Origin: Paraburkholderia domus
GTDB taxonomy: Bacteria > Pseudomonadota > Gammaproteobacteria > Burkholderiales > Burkholderiaceae
Assembly: GCF_905220705.1 (NCBI RefSeq)
Contig: NZ_CAJNAT010000001.1
Location: 186,001 to 250,000 of the forward strand
Direction: 5' to 3'
DNA length: 64,000 bases
Shown piece by piece: positions 52,578-61,165 of this stretch. Both the position numbers and the translations under genes were made by a program. Below the pieces are notes generated by a model. It had not been told where the DNA came from. It searched no databases and worked only from the letters and a program-made list of their open reading frames with translations. Within the stretch, counting starts at the first letter, position 1; each line of letters opens with the position of its first letter.

Positions 52578-53369
52578 ATGGCAAATCGTAAAGGTGCATT
52601 ACCGGCCGCCACGCCGTCCAGATTGAATCGCTCGCTCGAGCGCGGGATCGAACTGCTTCGCGCGTTTGGCCCCGGTGCGGCGCTTCTCGGCAACGGAGAT
52701 CTGGCCGAACGAACCGGTTTGCCAAAGGCTACCGTGAGCCGTCTGACGCGAACCCTCGTGCAGGAAGGTTATCTCGAGCACGATGCGGCGCGCCGGGCCT
52801 ACAGGCTTGGCCTGCCGGTACTGAGTCTTGCACAGGCATTGCGTAGCGGGTCGACCGTACTGAGTGTCGCAGGCCCACTTATCCGTGAAACGGCCCAGCA
52901 ATTGCACATCAATGTCGGGATTGCAGGGGCCGACCGGCACGAAATGGTCTACCTTGAGTCAATCCGCTATAACCAGCGCGCGTCCTTGCGTACCATCGTG
53001 TCAGGGCAACGCGTGCCCATGGAGCTGACGTCACTCGGCCGGGCCTATCTCGCGATGCAGCCGAAGGAGAATTTCACGCTGCTAATGGACACCTTCCAGC
53101 GGCGCGGACGAAATGACTGGGCAATGCTTGCGCGTGAAATCACCAGCGCCGTCGAAGCAGTACATCGCAACGGATTCTGTGTGGCGAGCTGGCAACCCGA
53201 AGTCATCGCGCTCGCCACACCACTCGTCATCCCGGGACACCAGTTGCTTGTGCTTAACTTTAGCGTACGCACCACAACGTCTCAGGACGGCATCGTGCGT
53301 GAACTGGCGGCGAAGCTGCTGCGCCTGCGCGACGATATCACCGCTGAATGCGCACGTCTCGAGGGCTAA
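52578..53369 (+). CDS. IclR-family transcriptional regulator
   Basis: A 263-residue regulator. The N-terminal winged helix is NRSLERGIELLRAFGPGAALLGNGDLAERTGLPKATVSRLT (about 18-58), and the C-terminal GAF-like effector domain starts near 80 and includes VAGPLIRETAQQLHINVGIAG. It is convergent with an MFS gene. The perfect inverted repeat at 54816-54884 between that MFS gene and the hydratase gene has arms resembling IclR operators, so control of this pair is likely. The inducer is unknown, often an aromatic acid in this family. Confidence 0.92.
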   Translation: MANRKGALPAATPSRLNRSLERGIELLRAFGPGAALLGNGDLAERTGLPKATVSRLTRTLVQEGYLEHDAARRAYRLGLPVLSLAQALRSGSTVLSVAGPLIRETAQQLHINVGIAGADRHEMVYLESIRYNQRASLRTIVSGQRVPMELTSLGRAYLAMQPKENFTLLMDTFQRRGRNDWAMLAREITSAVEAVHRNGFCVASWQPEVIALATPLVIPGHQLLVLNFSVRTTTSQDGIVRELAAKLLRLRDDITAECARLEG

Positions 53370-53386
53370 GCGCCTGCATGCCGCCA

Positions 53387-54721
53387 TCACTCACGGCGTT
53401 CGCTGATCGCCCGCGCGGGGATGCCGAGCACAACCGCAAGACCGCCGAGAATTGAAACGACCGACACCGCATACAGGCCCATTGCGCTGCTGCCGAAGTG
53501 GGTCGACGCAAAGCCGATCACAGTCGGAGCCGAAATGCCGCCGAACTGACCGAGACTGCTGATGAGACCAATGCCACTCGCTGCGACGGTGCTCGACAGG
53601 TAAGCTGGCGGGATCGTCCAGAAAAGCGACAACATGCCGAGATAACCGGCAGTCGCGACGCACAGCAGCGCCACCAGTACGCCTGCGTGATTCGCCGCAG
53701 CAGGCAGAAGCGCGACGCCGAACGCAGCCATCAGCGCGCTCGCCATAAAGTGCCACCGCCGCTCCAGCATGCGGTCCGAGTTGCGCCCGAGCAGGTACAT
53801 CGCAGCAGCGCCGACCACATAAGGAATGGCAGACAGAAGCCCGATATGCCAGAAATTTGTTACACCGCTTTTCTGGATCACGCTTGGCGCCCAGATATGC
53901 ACGACGATGCTCGCCCACGGTACGCTGAAATACGCGAAGGTCAGAAAGTAGAACTTCGGCTCCTTCAGTGCCACCCAGATCGAACCGTGCGCGCGGCCGG
54001 CTTTCGTCTGCGCGTCGCGCTTCAACTCGCTAAGCAGAAACGCCTTTTCGTCGTCCGAGAGCCAGGTGGCCTGCTCCGGGCGGTCGGTCAGATAGGCATA
54101 AGCGAATAGTCCGGCGACCACCGATGGCAAGCCTTCGAGCAGAAACAGCCATTGCCAGCCCTTGTAATCGAATAAGCCCGACATACTGTTCAGTATCCAC
54201 CCTGACAACGGTCCGCTGATGATCCCCGACACGCAGATCGCCGTCATGAAGATTGACGTGACGCGCGCCCGGCGCGCTGCGGGAAACCAGTAGGTGAAGT
54301 AGAGAATGACGCCCGGGAAAAAGCCTGCTTCGGCTGCGCCCAGTAAAACCCGAGCGATATAGAACTGCGTGGGAGTATGGACGAACGCCGTGCCCGCTGA
54401 GACGATGCCCCACAATACCATGATGCGCAACAGCGTCTTTCTTACACCGACCCGGGCGAGCCACAGATTGCTCGGCACCTCAAAGAGCATGTAGCCGACA
54501 TAGAACAGACCGACGCCCAGCCCGAAAGCGGCATCCGAGAGGCCAATGTCTTTTGAGAACTGGAGGTGCGCAAAACCGACATTCGCACGGTCCAGATAAG
54601 CAAAGACGTAGCACACAAAAAGGAACGGCAATAGCCGCCAGGTGACTTTCCGGTAGACGCCTTCTGCTTCAGGCTGCCCGGTGGCGCTGTCATCGATTGA
54701 ACTGGAAGGGGCTACCTGCAT
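53387..54721 (-). CDS. MFS transporter, ACS family
   Basis: Inner-membrane permease of 444 residues with the N-terminus VTWRLLPFLFVCYVFAYLDRANVGFAHLQF and the YWFPAARRARVTSIFMTA loop typical of the ACS group. About twelve helices are visible. It is divergent from the hydratase/CoA-synthetase pair and shares the inverted-repeat control region. It would import an aromatic or other acid acted on by that pair. It is clearly different from the two ACS permeases at 33531 and 46317 in length and loops. Confidence 0.92.
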   Translation of the reverse strand: MQVAPSSSIDDSATGQPEAEGVYRKVTWRLLPFLFVCYVFAYLDRANVGFAHLQFSKDIGLSDAAFGLGVGLFYVGYMLFEVPSNLWLARVGVRKTLLRIMVLWGIVSAGTAFVHTPTQFYIARVLLGAAEAGFFPGVILYFTYWFPAARRARVTSIFMTAICVSGIISGPLSGWILNSMSGLFDYKGWQWLFLLEGLPSVVAGLFAYAYLTDRPEQATWLSDDEKAFLLSELKRDAQTKAGRAHGSIWVALKEPKFYFLTFAYFSVPWASIVVHIWAPSVIQKSGVTNFWHIGLLSAIPYVVGAAAMYLLGRNSDRMLERRWHFMASALMAAFGVALLPAAANHAGVLVALLCVATAGYLGMLSLFWTIPPAYLSSTVAASGIGLISSLGQFGGISAPTVIGFASTHFGSSAMGLYAVSVVSILGGLAVVLGIPARAISERRE

Positions 54722-54815
54722 GGTGTCTCCGGTCTTTATAAGTGGTCACAGGTGCGTCGTGTATGTGCCCTGCGTTGAATTCATTATCGACGCCGGAAGG
54801 ACGCTGACAAGAGCT

Positions 54816-54884
54816 CAATTCCACACAGTGAAACTGCGGCAGCTGACCGAACGACCAGCGCGTTAGTTTCACTGTGTGGAATTG
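54816..54884. promoter_or_regulatory. Perfect 20-bp inverted repeat, probable IclR double operator
   Basis: CAATTCCACACAGTGAAACT (54816-54835) and its exact reverse complement AGTTTCACTGTGTGGAATTG (54865-54884) are 29 bp apart. Each arm contains a 15-bp pseudo-palindrome TTYCACNNNGTGRAA (centres 54826 and 54874, 48 bp apart). Located between the divergent MFS and hydratase genes, they look like two IclR-type sites. The remaining 249-bp gap holds no gene. Confidence 0.65.
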
Positions 54885-54970
54885 GAGTGATGTCTTCGGC
54901 AGGATGTACGGCTAAGCTGCACTAACGCGATCAAGCAGTCCGCGACGTCAATTCCCCTATCGAGACACGC

Positions 54971-55753
54971 ATGAACCCATCGACCATTCAAGTCACCATC
55001 GAATCCCGGATCGCCACGATCACGCTAAATCGTCCGGAAAAACGTAACGCCATCTCCAACGAGATGCGCCTCGAACTGATCACAGCACTAGAGGAAGTGT
55101 CACGAGACCGGCAGGTGCATGCGGTGGTCCTGACGGGCAACGGTAAAGGCTTCTGCGCGGGCGGTGACGTAAGCGGCATGGCTGAGCGCATGCAGGCCCC
55201 CGCCGGAGAGATTGCATTCAACGGCTGGTCGCGCCAACAGCTCGTGCATCACACGGTCAACCTCCTCTACTCCATGCCCAAACCGACTATTGCCGCAGTG
55301 AACGGAGCGGCCGCTGGCCTCGGCGCCGACATGGCGCTCTCGTGTGACTTCGTTATCGCGTCAGAGGAAGCAAGTTTCGCATGGAGTTATATCAAACGCG
55401 GTCTGATTCCCGACGGCGGCGGCATGTACTTTCTGCCGCGCCGCGTGGGGCTCGCCCGTGCCAAGGAGCTTGTTTTCAGCGGACGCAAGGTCGATGCAAA
55501 GGAAGCGTTGCAACTCGGCATCGCGGATCGGCTCAGCACACCCGCCGCTCTCCTGGGCGACGCGCACGCATGGGCTGCGGAATTGAGCGTCGGCTCGCCC
55601 ACCGCACTCGCACTCGGCAAGTCGATTCTCAACCAGAGCTACGAGCTCTCTGCGCCGCAGGTATTCGCGCAGGGCAGCCAGGCACAGGCCGTCTGCTATA
55701 CGAGCGGCGAGCATCGCGACGCGGTGCTCGCGTTCCTGAACAAAAGCAAATGA
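54971..55753 (+). CDS. Enoyl-CoA hydratase family protein (possible hydratase/lyase)
   Basis: Crotonase of 260 residues. Oxyanion-hole segments are GNGKGFCAGGDVSGMA (about 57-72) and VNGAAAGLGADMALSCDFVIA (about 110-130). GGGMYFLPRRVGLARAKEL follows. Its stop is overlapped by or adjacent to the start region of the ADP-forming synthetase. This pairing is the one used by feruloyl-CoA-type systems (an acyl-CoA synthetase with a hydratase/lyase), but the family cannot distinguish that from beta-oxidation. It is divergent from an MFS gene. Confidence 0.88.
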   Translation: MNPSTIQVTIESRIATITLNRPEKRNAISNEMRLELITALEEVSRDRQVHAVVLTGNGKGFCAGGDVSGMAERMQAPAGEIAFNGWSRQQLVHHTVNLLYSMPKPTIAAVNGAAAGLGADMALSCDFVIASEEASFAWSYIKRGLIPDGGGMYFLPRRVGLARAKELVFSGRKVDAKEALQLGIADRLSTPAALLGDAHAWAAELSVGSPTALALGKSILNQSYELSAPQVFAQGSQAQAVCYTSGEHRDAVLAFLNKSK

Positions 55754-55770
55754 GCGCCAGGGAGACCAAC

Positions 55771-57876
55771 ATGAATGCTATTTCCAGACTGATGCGCCCT
55801 GCGAGCGTGGCGGTGATCGGCGCCTCGGCGGACCCGGCGAAAACTGCCGGTCGACCGGTGGCTTACCTCAGGAAGCACGGTTTCGAAGGCGACATCTATC
55901 CCGTGAATCCGCGCTATGAAACCATTGACGGCCTGCGCTGCTATGCCGATGTGAAGTCGTTGCCCCATGCGCCCGATGTCGGCATCGTACTGCTAGGTGC
56001 CGAACGCGCCCATCTTGCAGTCAAGGAACTGGCCGATCGCGGCACCAGCGCGGCGATCGTTCTGGCAAGCGGCTACGCTGAGACTGGTCAGGAAGGCGCA
56101 CAACGGCAGTCGCAACTCGTCGAAGCAGCTGGAGCCATGCGCCTGCTTGGGCCGAATACCATCGGGCTCGTCAATCTGACTGACCGCATCACACTGTCGG
56201 CAAGCGGCGCATTGGAGACCGATCGCTTTACCGTCGGTGGGATCGGTGTGGTGTCGCAAAGCGGCGGGATTCTTGGTTCGTTGCTGTCGCGGGCAGCCGC
56301 ACGCGGAATCGGCCTGTCGAAGCTCGTGTCGACCAGCAATGAAGCCGACCTCGACATGGCGGACTTCGTCGACTATCTCGTCGACGACGATGCAACATCT
56401 GTTATCGCTTTGTACATGGAGGGATTGCGCCATCCGGACAGGTTCCGCCGCGCCGCATTGCGCGCGCAGGCCGCGGGTAAGCCGGTCGTGGTGTTCAAGA
56501 TTGGCCGGTCGGAGTCCGGCGCCCGTTCCGCCGTCTCGCACACGGGCGCCATGGCAGGTTCCGACCGGATGTATGACGCGCTCTTCGGGCAGGTCGGCAT
56601 CATTCGCGCGCAGACCTTCTCAGACCTGCTCGACATCCCTCATGCGCTTGCCACTCGCCGTACGCTGCCCGGAAAACGGGTCGCGATCCTGACATCGACA
56701 GGCGGTGCCGGCACGCTCGTCGCCGACAGTCTGGGCATGGCGAACTTCGAGACGCCGCCCCCTGACGAGGCGACCGCTGTGCGCTTGCGCGCATTGCAAA
56801 CGGGCGATCATGCGGTACTCGACCGCAACCCGATTGACGTGACGCTGGCCGGCTTGCAACCGGATCTTCTGCGCGGCGCAATCCGTACGCTGCTTGATAG
56901 CCCAGCCTATGACGCGGTAGTCGTGATTGTCGGATCGTCGGGGCTCGCGATGCCTGACCTGATGGCTGGCGCGATCCGCGACTCTCTGCCGGGCAGCGAC
57001 AAACCCGTAATGGCCTTCGTGAGCCCTCATGCGCCGGAAATCACACGCCTGCTGAACGAACAGGACGTCCCCGCATTCGTCTCGCCCGAAAGCGTGACGA
57101 GTGCACTCGCGGCAATGTGGTTCCACGGTGAAAACATGCGCAGTGCTTTGCGTTCGGACGACCGCCCGCCTGTAGCGGAAGTCGACACAATCGACCTCCC
57201 GGCCGGCTCCCTGAATGAAGCACAGGCTAAAGCGCTCTTCGCAAGCTTCGGCGTGGCGTCGGTACGCGAACGGACGGTGGGTAGCGTGGTGGAAGCTGAA
57301 ATGGCCGCCCGCGAACTCGGTGGCAAGGTCGTGCTCAAGTTACTGTCGAGTGAGATTACGCACAAGAGCGAAGTCGGTGGCGTGGCGGTCGGCCTGAACG
57401 TCGACCAGATCGGCTCGCGCCTGAACCGCATGCGCGATGATGTCCAGATCGCGACCGGCGTGTCGGCAAATGCCTTCCTGGTGCAGGAAATGGTAAGCGG
57501 AGGAACCGAACTGATTCTCGGTCTTCATCGCGATCCGCTCGGCACCGCATTGCTACTCGGCATGGGCGGCGTCACGGCAGAGCTGTTCAAGGACACCACG
57601 ATGCGACTGCTGTCCCCCGAGTCGCCGCTCGCGCGTGAAGAAGCACTTGCGATGATCCACGAACTGAAAACGTGGCCGCTGCTCGACGGATTCCGTGGAC
57701 GGCCTCGCGCCGACGTCGATGCGCTTGTGGACGCAATCGTTTCATTTTCGCGCATGGCCGTGCAACTCGGAGACAGGATCGTCGAGGCGGAAATCAATCC
57801 GCTCTTCGTGCTCCCCGTGGGACAGGGCGTGCGTGCCGCTGATGGTGTCGCCGTGCTCGCGCCAGAAAACGCTTGA
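55771..57876 (+). CDS. ADP-forming acyl-CoA synthetase (single-chain, NDP-forming)
   Basis: Converts an acid, ATP and CoA to acyl-CoA, ADP and phosphate through a phosphohistidine. It has 701 residues from ATG 55771, preceded by GGGAGACCAAC; an ATG at 55750 overlaps the hydratase stop. Domain order is CoA-binding (residues 10-105, VAVIGASADPAKTAGRPVAY), succinyl-CoA-ligase-like (150-460, VVSQSGGILGSLLSR; phosphate-accepting H257 in VSHTGAMAG) and ATP-grasp (480-701, KLLSSEITHKSEVGGVAVGL). This is the subfamily of acetate and feruloyl-type synthetases. It is probably co-transcribed with the hydratase. Confidence 0.9.
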   Translation: MNAISRLMRPASVAVIGASADPAKTAGRPVAYLRKHGFEGDIYPVNPRYETIDGLRCYADVKSLPHAPDVGIVLLGAERAHLAVKELADRGTSAAIVLASGYAETGQEGAQRQSQLVEAAGAMRLLGPNTIGLVNLTDRITLSASGALETDRFTVGGIGVVSQSGGILGSLLSRAAARGIGLSKLVSTSNEADLDMADFVDYLVDDDATSVIALYMEGLRHPDRFRRAALRAQAAGKPVVVFKIGRSESGARSAVSHTGAMAGSDRMYDALFGQVGIIRAQTFSDLLDIPHALATRRTLPGKRVAILTSTGGAGTLVADSLGMANFETPPPDEATAVRLRALQTGDHAVLDRNPIDVTLAGLQPDLLRGAIRTLLDSPAYDAVVVIVGSSGLAMPDLMAGAIRDSLPGSDKPVMAFVSPHAPEITRLLNEQDVPAFVSPESVTSALAAMWFHGENMRSALRSDDRPPVAEVDTIDLPAGSLNEAQAKALFASFGVASVRERTVGSVVEAEMAARELGGKVVLKLLSSEITHKSEVGGVAVGLNVDQIGSRLNRMRDDVQIATGVSANAFLVQEMVSGGTELILGLHRDPLGTALLLGMGGVTAELFKDTTMRLLSPESPLAREEALAMIHELKTWPLLDGFRGRPRADVDALVDAIVSFSRMAVQLGDRIVEAEINPLFVLPVGQGVRAADGVAVLAPENA

Positions 57877-57908
57877 TGAGTGAACAGGCGCGGGGCGTAT
57901 CGCCTATG

Positions 57909-58123
57909 CTTCACGTCGAGTAGTTTCGGGATGTCGCCTTTCGCCGCCGGATAGCTGCGCAATTGATCGGTGACGATCGTGCGTGGCACCGGGTTCGAGC
58001 GCAGCACACGCTTGAAGAAGCGTTTGGCGGCGGCTTTGTCGCGCCGATTTTGCAGCAGGATGTCGAGTTCGACGCCGTGCTCGTCGACTGCACGCCACAG
58101 CAGGAAAGGTTCACCACGCAGGC
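57909..58123 (-). mobile_element. IS6-family transposase fragment
   Basis: The leftward reading shows RGEPFLLWRAVDEHGVELD, then ILLQNRRDKAAAKRFFKRVL and VPRTIVTDQLRSYPAAKGD, ending near LLDVKH. This matches the DDE catalytic core of IS6/IS26-type transposases around the first two acidic residues. About 70 of some 230 residues remain; a TAA and a lack of match bound it upstream near 58123. Neither end nor terminal repeats are present, so it is a dead remnant. It lies just after the synthetase gene. Confidence 0.8.
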
Positions 58124-58202
58124 CTTATCTGGCAGAGGCCGCGGCCCTTCTTGCGCCAGCAAATGCGGTGAATATGGCCAGGAGAATTAATGGACACTAA
58201 CA

Positions 58203-58904
58203 TCACTCGCCGGAACTTTGCGCGGTGGCCTCGTCGCCGCGCTGGCGAACCAGCAGGACTATCTGTAGAAGCGCTGCAACAAGAAGTAGCACCGCAAGCC
58301 AGAGTGCACCGTCATGCAGCGCCCGTGTGCTCACGCCTCCTAAAACCGCGCCAGCAAAAAAGCAGAAACCTGCCATACCAAGCAGTGACGCATCGTGCAA
58401 CGCAGCCCTATCGTAGTTCGGGATAAAGCCCTCCATAAGCTTCTTCGCAGCTCGCCGCAGATTTCCTGTCGTCATGACTGATGTATAGGTCAGCTTCTCC
58501 ACGTGCGTAAATGATAACGTCTGCAAAGTGGCGACAAACGAAATGCCGGGGATAAGCCAGGCGTCCGAGTCACCGAGCAGACCGCTTGCCGCCACGGCCA
58601 AAAAGACGATCTCGAGTAGCAGACAAACGAGCGCCGGACGACGGATCGATGGCTTGAGGGCATCGAGGCGCAGAAGATGAACGACAAATACCGCGAAGAC
58701 GAAAGCGATCAAGGGAGGGATGTGCCGGGCCGCTTGAGCCCACTGTCCTGCGGCTATCTGAATGCCGAGAAGTGCGACGTTCCCCGTCATCGTGTTGGCA
58801 AATACGCCACCATGCCCGACATACGTGAATGCGTCCAGAAAGCCGCCCGACAACGTCAACAGCATAGCGACACTACGATTTCGACTTGCCGAATCAAAGT
58901 CCAT
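58203..58904 (-). CDS. YoaK/DUF1275-family membrane protein
   Basis: Integral membrane protein of 233 residues with about six hydrophobic helices: LLTLSGGFLDAFTYVGHGGVFANTMTGNVALLG (about 15-47) is the family signature, followed by LIAFVFAVFVVHLLRL and ALVCLLLEIVFLAVAASGLL. Function is unknown in general; some members are linked to stress. It stands alone between the IS fragment and the LysR remnant and is likely an independent gene. A short leader precedes it. Confidence 0.85.
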   Translation of the reverse strand: MDFDSASRNRSVAMLLTLSGGFLDAFTYVGHGGVFANTMTGNVALLGIQIAAGQWAQAARHIPPLIAFVFAVFVVHLLRLDALKPSIRRPALVCLLLEIVFLAVAASGLLGDSDAWLIPGISFVATLQTLSFTHVEKLTYTSVMTTGNLRRAAKKLMEGFIPNYDRAALHDASLLGMAGFCFFAGAVLGGVSTRALHDGALWLAVLLLVAALLQIVLLVRQRGDEATAQSSGE

Positions 58905-59201
58905 CTCTCTGACTCCTGTTTCACATCATTCGAGCAAATATACCGGTTGCAGGCCTCTTCGCAATCTGTGGATCGAACTCAGCGCTCGTTCGTAGCCCGA
59001 ACTCAAAGCCGGAAATAGCTCGAATGGCTAGCTTCCGTCTCACTACGAGGACGATTGATAACCCGATGCATCAATCATTCAAACCAACGACCCGAGGTTC
59101 GTAGTATGGATCAGGGACTGCATAGACGCGCGCCATCGCGGCGGCGTAGTCCCGGCAGAATCATGCAAAATACTCGGCATCTGACATGCGGAGGCTGGCC
59201 C

Positions 59202-59732
59202 GTGGGAATTAACTTCGATTTGACCGACTTGCAGGCGTTTCGCGCGGTGGTGGAGCTGGGAAGCTTCCGAAAGGCCGCCGAGGCGATCAGCATTTCGCAG
59301 CCCGCGTTGAGTCGCCGGATCGACAAACTGGAGGAAGCGCTCGGCGTGCGGTTATTCGAGCGCACCACGCGCAGTGTCACGCTGACCACCATCGGCCGCG
59401 TGTTTGCGCCGAGCGCCGAGCAACTGCTGGACGATCTCGACGTCGCACTGCTCGGCATCCGCGATGTCTCATCGAGCCGCCTGGGGCGTGTGACTATCGC
59501 GTGCGTGCCTTCGGTGGCCTACTACTTTCTGCCGAACGTCATCGCAAACTATCATCGCCGCTTTCCGCGCATCAGGGTCAAGCTGCTGGACTCGAGCGCG
59601 AACGAGGTGCTTGGCTCCGTCATCAGTGGCGAGGCCGATTTCAGCGTGAGTTTTATGGGCAGCCAGGAGCCTGATATTGAGTTCAAGATGCTGCTGCAGG
59701 AGCGGTTTGTTGCTGCCTGCCGATTGGAATGA
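59202..59732 (+). pseudogene. LysR regulator truncated at its 3' end
   Basis: GTG at 59202 (GGAGGCTGGCCC before it) starts MGINFDLTDLQAFRAVVELG, a full winged helix to residue 65, then the first half of the effector domain (RVTIACVPSVAYYFLPNVIA). It stops after QERFVAACR-LE at about 176 residues, where LysR proteins run on for some 120 more. The same spot is the broken end of a cupin fragment on the other strand, so the two face each other across a junction. It probably is not functional. Confidence 0.78.
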
Positions 59733-59739
59733 TTGATGT

Positions 59740-59985
59740 TCATTTGTTATCAATCGATGTCCGTCGAGAACCCACTTCGATCTCGGCGTCGCCCGCCGTT
59801 AGATGGAGACCCATCCGCAGCACACCCGTGACGACGAAGAACAGCTCATCTTCGTGCCGGTGATGATGCCAGTTGAACGTACCGCTACCTTTGGCCAACT
59901 TCATCAGAAAATCGTGCAGATCACCGCCCACCCTGGGCGTCCATGCACCACAGCGTGAGAGGCCGGCAACATTTAGTGGACGCAT
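59740..59985 (-). pseudogene. Cupin-domain gene fragment
   Basis: From ATG 59985 the frame reads MRPLNVAGLSRCGAWTPRVGG, then the cupin metal motif FNWHHHRHEDELFFVVTGVLRMG (about residues 38-60), and then loses similarity at DAEIEVG (about 73) just before the stop at 59740. Full relatives are about 110-120 residues with a second His segment, missing here. Opposed to the truncated LysR gene with about 10-40 bp between, it marks a deletion or rearrangement point. The N-terminal segment SRCGAWTPRVGG is also atypical. Confidence 0.7.
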
Positions 59986-60009
59986 GTGTGCAAAGACGCT
60001 TACAAGACA

Positions 60010-60708
60010 TCATCCCGTCTCAGTCCACCGTATCTCGGATGCCTTCAGATGGCTGCGCATCGCCGATTGAGCAGCGAGCGGGTCGCGCTCCTCGAGTGCG
60101 CGATAAATCGTCTCATGCTCCTCGAGCGCTGCCGCCCAGGTTTGCCCCGTTTCCGCGTGTCCGCTGAGACGCGCTGAAATCGGACTGTGACGCTCGTCGA
60201 ACAATTCGGTCACCATCCGGACCAGCACGAGATTGCCGGTCATCTCTGCGATACCCACGTGGAACGCGCGATCATGGTCGAGCGGAGAACGCCCTGCCTT
60301 GATCTGAGCGCGCATCCCATCGAGCGTCTCGCGCAGGCGGGCCAACCTCTCCGGCGTAATCAGCGCGGCGGCCAACACGATCAGCGAGCCTTCCAATACC
60401 GCGCGTGCCTGCATCAACTCGGACGGACTTTCACCCAAGGCGACGGTTGCATTCGGCGAACGCTCGGGCGTCCGGCACACGTAGACACCGGAACCCTGGC
60501 GAATCTCAACGGAGCCTGCAATCTCCAGTGCGATCAACGCTTCTCGCAATGAGGGCCGCGAAACACCCAGTTGCTGGGCGAGATCGCGCTCGGGAGGCAA
60601 ACGTGCGCCCTGGGCAAAGCCACCCGACTGGATGAGCGCCCGTATCTGATCAGCGATGTGTTGATAGAGACGTTTCGTCTCGACCTGTTTGAGTTGGGTG
60701 CTTGTCAA
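60010..60708 (-). CDS. FadR-type GntR transcriptional regulator
   Basis: A 232-residue GntR regulator. The start is TTG at 60708, after GGGAGGACAC; a longer frame upstream crosses the promoter. The winged helix is LYQHIADQIRALIQSGGFAQGARLPPERDLAQQLGVSRPSLREAL (about 11-55), and the all-helical FCD effector domain follows with EGSLIVLAAALITPERLARL and DHDRAFHVGIAEMTGN (His-containing metal site). It is divergent from the sugar ABC operon at 61166, with two matching repeats between. A sugar-acid inducer is likely for the subfamily. Confidence 0.9.
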   Translation of the reverse strand: MTSTQLKQVETKRLYQHIADQIRALIQSGGFAQGARLPPERDLAQQLGVSRPSLREALIALEIAGSVEIRQGSGVYVCRTPERSPNATVALGESPSELMQARAVLEGSLIVLAAALITPERLARLRETLDGMRAQIKAGRSPLDHDRAFHVGIAEMTGNLVLVRMVTELFDERHSPISARLSGHAETGQTWAAALEEHETIYRALEERDPLAAQSAMRSHLKASEIRWTETG

Positions 60709-60762
60709 GTGTCCTCCCTGGAACCCGCATATCGCCCGCCGCGCGAAAGACCGGATTGCGTT

Positions 60763-60946
60763 TTGGTCAGGCCAATTTACCGCGACGAAAGCTCGATAGA
60801 GATTATAGGCCACCCGTCCGCATGGCCGCCAATAAGCCTCCAGTCTGTGCGCTTGCCGCTCCAGCTCCCGGCTTCTGGCAACTATTGTCAGCCATGGATA
60901 CGACTGAACCCACTCGTCAAAATTAAAAGTGGCTTGACCAATTTAC
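60763..60946. promoter_or_regulatory. Two similar GntR-type sites between gntR gene and sugar ABC operon
   Basis: TTGGTCAGGCCAATTTAC (60763-60780) and GTGGCTTGACCAATTTAC (60929-60946) match at 13 of 18 positions. Each contains TGG-N5-CCA, similar to FadR-subfamily sites. The first lies 55 bp upstream of the GntR start, the second 220 bp before the ABC gene. No gene lies in the 457-bp gap. Confidence 0.45.
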
Positions 60947-61165
60947 ACTACGTATCTATGATCAATTTGCCCCCACCGTTCGCTGCCGCACCGGATACGG
61001 GTTCGATTCGCAAAGAACAAAACCACGTACCCGCCCACCCAGCGGAGTCACGAATTGGAGACAGCCTTGCTGGAATTCTCAACACGGCCCGCGCCGCGCC
61101 GCGCTCTATCGGCGCGCCCGCATTCGGGTCATGCCCGCCTCGCAGTTGCTCCCGGCGAACATCGT

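Noticed and set aside
55381..55770. An upstream extension of the ADP-forming synthetase frame to 831 residues
   Set aside because: The extension overlaps the hydratase gene in another frame and has no similarity; ATG 55771 has a good ribosome site.
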